From positions 60,392 through 124,391 of the forward strand of contig JAFEFL010000042.1 of NCBI GenBank assembly GCA_018240595.1: a stretch of DNA of 64,000 nt, in the 5' to 3' direction. Below are positions 63,246 to 64,000 of this stretch, one piece after another. Both the position numbers and the translations under genes were made by a program. A model generated the notes under the pieces. The model was not told where the DNA came from. It searched no databases and was given only the letters and a program-made list of their open reading frames with translations. The stretch is from Pseudomonadota bacterium (GTDB lineage Bacteria > Pseudomonadota > Alphaproteobacteria > Rhizobiales > Xanthobacteraceae). Positions within the stretch are counted from its first letter, which is position 1; each line of letters begins with the position of its first letter.

Positions 63246-63725
63246 ATGCGCATCATCGTCGCCGCCATCGGCCGCATGAAGGGCCCCGAAGCCGAACTCG
63301 CCGAGCGCTATCTCAAGCGCGCCAATCAGGCCGGTCGCGCGCTCGGCTGGAAGGCGGTCGAGGTCGTCGAGATCCGCGAAAGCCGCGCCGACGAAATCAT
63401 GAAGCGCATGCTCGAGGAATCGATCGCGCTCGCCAATGTCATTCCGCAAGGCGCCGCCGTGGCGCTGCTCGACGAGAAGGGCGACACGCTCGGCAGCGAG
63501 GCCTTCGCCACCGAGCTCGCCACCTGGCGCGGCAACAACGTGCCGGCGGTGGTGTTCATGATCGGCGGCGCCGACGGGCTCGCTGCCTCGTTGCGCGACA
63601 AGGCGCAGCTTCGCCTGTCGTTCGGCAAGGCGACCTGGCCGCACCAGATGGTGCGCGTCATGCTGCTCGAACAGCTCTACCGCGCCACCACGATTTTATC
63701 GGGACATCCCTATCACCGGGCGTAG
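63246..63725 (+). CDS. rlmH: 23S rRNA (pseudouridine-1915-N3)-methyltransferase RlmH
   Basis: A 159-residue SPOUT methyltransferase acting on helix 69 of 23S rRNA. Family blocks are MRIIVAAIGRMK, LLDEKGDTLGSEAFA, FMIGGADGL and the C-terminal QLYRATTILSGHPYHRA. It follows rsfS as usual in bacteria, here with a palindrome between. Confidence 0.97.
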   Translation: MRIIVAAIGRMKGPEAELAERYLKRANQAGRALGWKAVEVVEIRESRADEIMKRMLEESIALANVIPQGAAVALLDEKGDTLGSEAFATELATWRGNNVPAVVFMIGGADGLAASLRDKAQLRLSFGKATWPHQMVRVMLLEQLYRATTILSGHPYHRA

Positions 63726-64000
63726 CTTGGCTTTCTTCACCCTCCCCCTCCAGGGACGGTGAAGCGGGCATAGGCGCGCCCAAAAGCCGCTTGACATCAT
63801 TCCCAACATAGGACTATAAATATTCCTATCTCATCCATCGAGGGGCGTTTCTAGAGACGATCCTGAAGCGGGATGGGATGCGGCGCCTGCGGGCGGGGCT
63901 CGTAACCCCGCCTCCGGGAGGTCGCGGGCAGCCGTCCGGGGCTACTACGAGCCCCCGCCCTTCAGTGGGCTGGACGCGGTGCCGGTGAAGGCGGGCGAAA
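63726..64000 (+). other. non-coding, structured right-edge region
   Basis: After rlmH there is no gene to the window edge. A promoter-like segment (63791-63829) is followed by strongly self-pairing sequence: GGCGGGG / CCCCGCC (63892-63898, 63906-63912) and GGGGCT / AGCCCC (63938-63943, 63950-63955), plus a longer pairing of the CCGCCCTTCA region with TGAAGGCGG near the end. A frame is open to the edge but has no start codon. It may be a dispersed repeat or a structured RNA cut by the window. Confidence 0.5.
63791..63829 (+). promoter_or_regulatory. promoter with overlapping palindrome
   Basis: TTGACA at 63791-63796 and TATAAA at 63815-63820 are spaced by 18 bases. ATAGGA (63808-63813) and TCCTAT (63824-63829) form an inverted repeat that encloses the -10, with further partial symmetry inside (TATAAATA). 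This is the layout of a repressible promoter. The regulator is unknown. Confidence 0.6.

Overview
The window is high-GC DNA from an alphaproteobacterium, most likely a member of the Hyphomicrobiales (Rhizobiales) near Nitrobacteraceae/Xanthobacteraceae. This rests on the gene order rplU-rpmA-GNAT...obgE...proB-proA-nadD-rsfS-rlmH, on BA14K-like proteins, on dispersed palindromes of the CGTTCCCGCG...CGCGGGAACG type, and on the style of the phosphonate and exopolysaccharide loci. No genus can be fixed from sequence alone. I saw no CRISPR array, insertion sequence, integrase or rRNA operon.

Region 1 (1-3.4 kb): the 3' part of a fused TRAP-transporter permease, a lysine-rich small protein and a 60-residue hypothetical protein. 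Region 2 (3.4-16.3 kb): a carbon-phosphorus lyase locus. On the minus strand are phnC-phnD-phnE (phosphonate uptake) and phnF, a hexapeptide acetyltransferase, a PhnM-like amidohydrolase and a DUF1045 protein. On the plus strand are phnG-H-I-J, a GNAT acetyltransferase, phnK-phnL and a second, canonical phnM. The two strands diverge from a promoter region with two long palindromes that probably bind PhnF. Import, C-P bond breakage, aminophosphonate acetylation and self-regulation are all present; phnN and phnP are not in the window.

Region 3 (16.3-35.6 kb): a Wzx/Wzy-type exopolysaccharide locus. It holds a kinase-like protein, GDP-mannose synthesis (bifunctional ManC), an O-acyltransferase, an ExoY-type priming transferase, a short OPX lipoprotein with its own outer-membrane barrel, a Wzc-type co-polymerase with a kinase domain, glycosyltransferases (one a GT4-GT26 fusion), an FkbM methyltransferase, a pyruvyltransferase, a flippase, a GH5 glycosidase and a polymerase. 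It ends at a tRNA-Ser(CGA) gene.

Region 4 (35.7-49.8 kb): a KdpD/KdpE-like two-component system without kdpFABC, rplU (structured leader) and rpmA, GNAT, PaiB-like and RidA proteins, a membrane diguanylate cyclase, a DMT exporter, a minus-strand cluster of metallophosphoesterase-cupredoxin-ECF sigma-anti-sigma, obgE, a PAS protein and glutathione-dependent formaldehyde dehydrogenase. Region 5 (50-58.3 kb): a lytic transglycosylase, a MetX-like hydrolase, two paralogous secreted proteins with BA14K-like repeats, and a Tat-exported three-gene dehydrogenase (small subunit, GMC flavoprotein, triheme cytochrome c). Region 6 (58.4-64 kb): proB, a small convergent gene, proA, nadD, rsfS and rlmH, then a structured non-coding tail led by a promoter with an overlapping palindrome.
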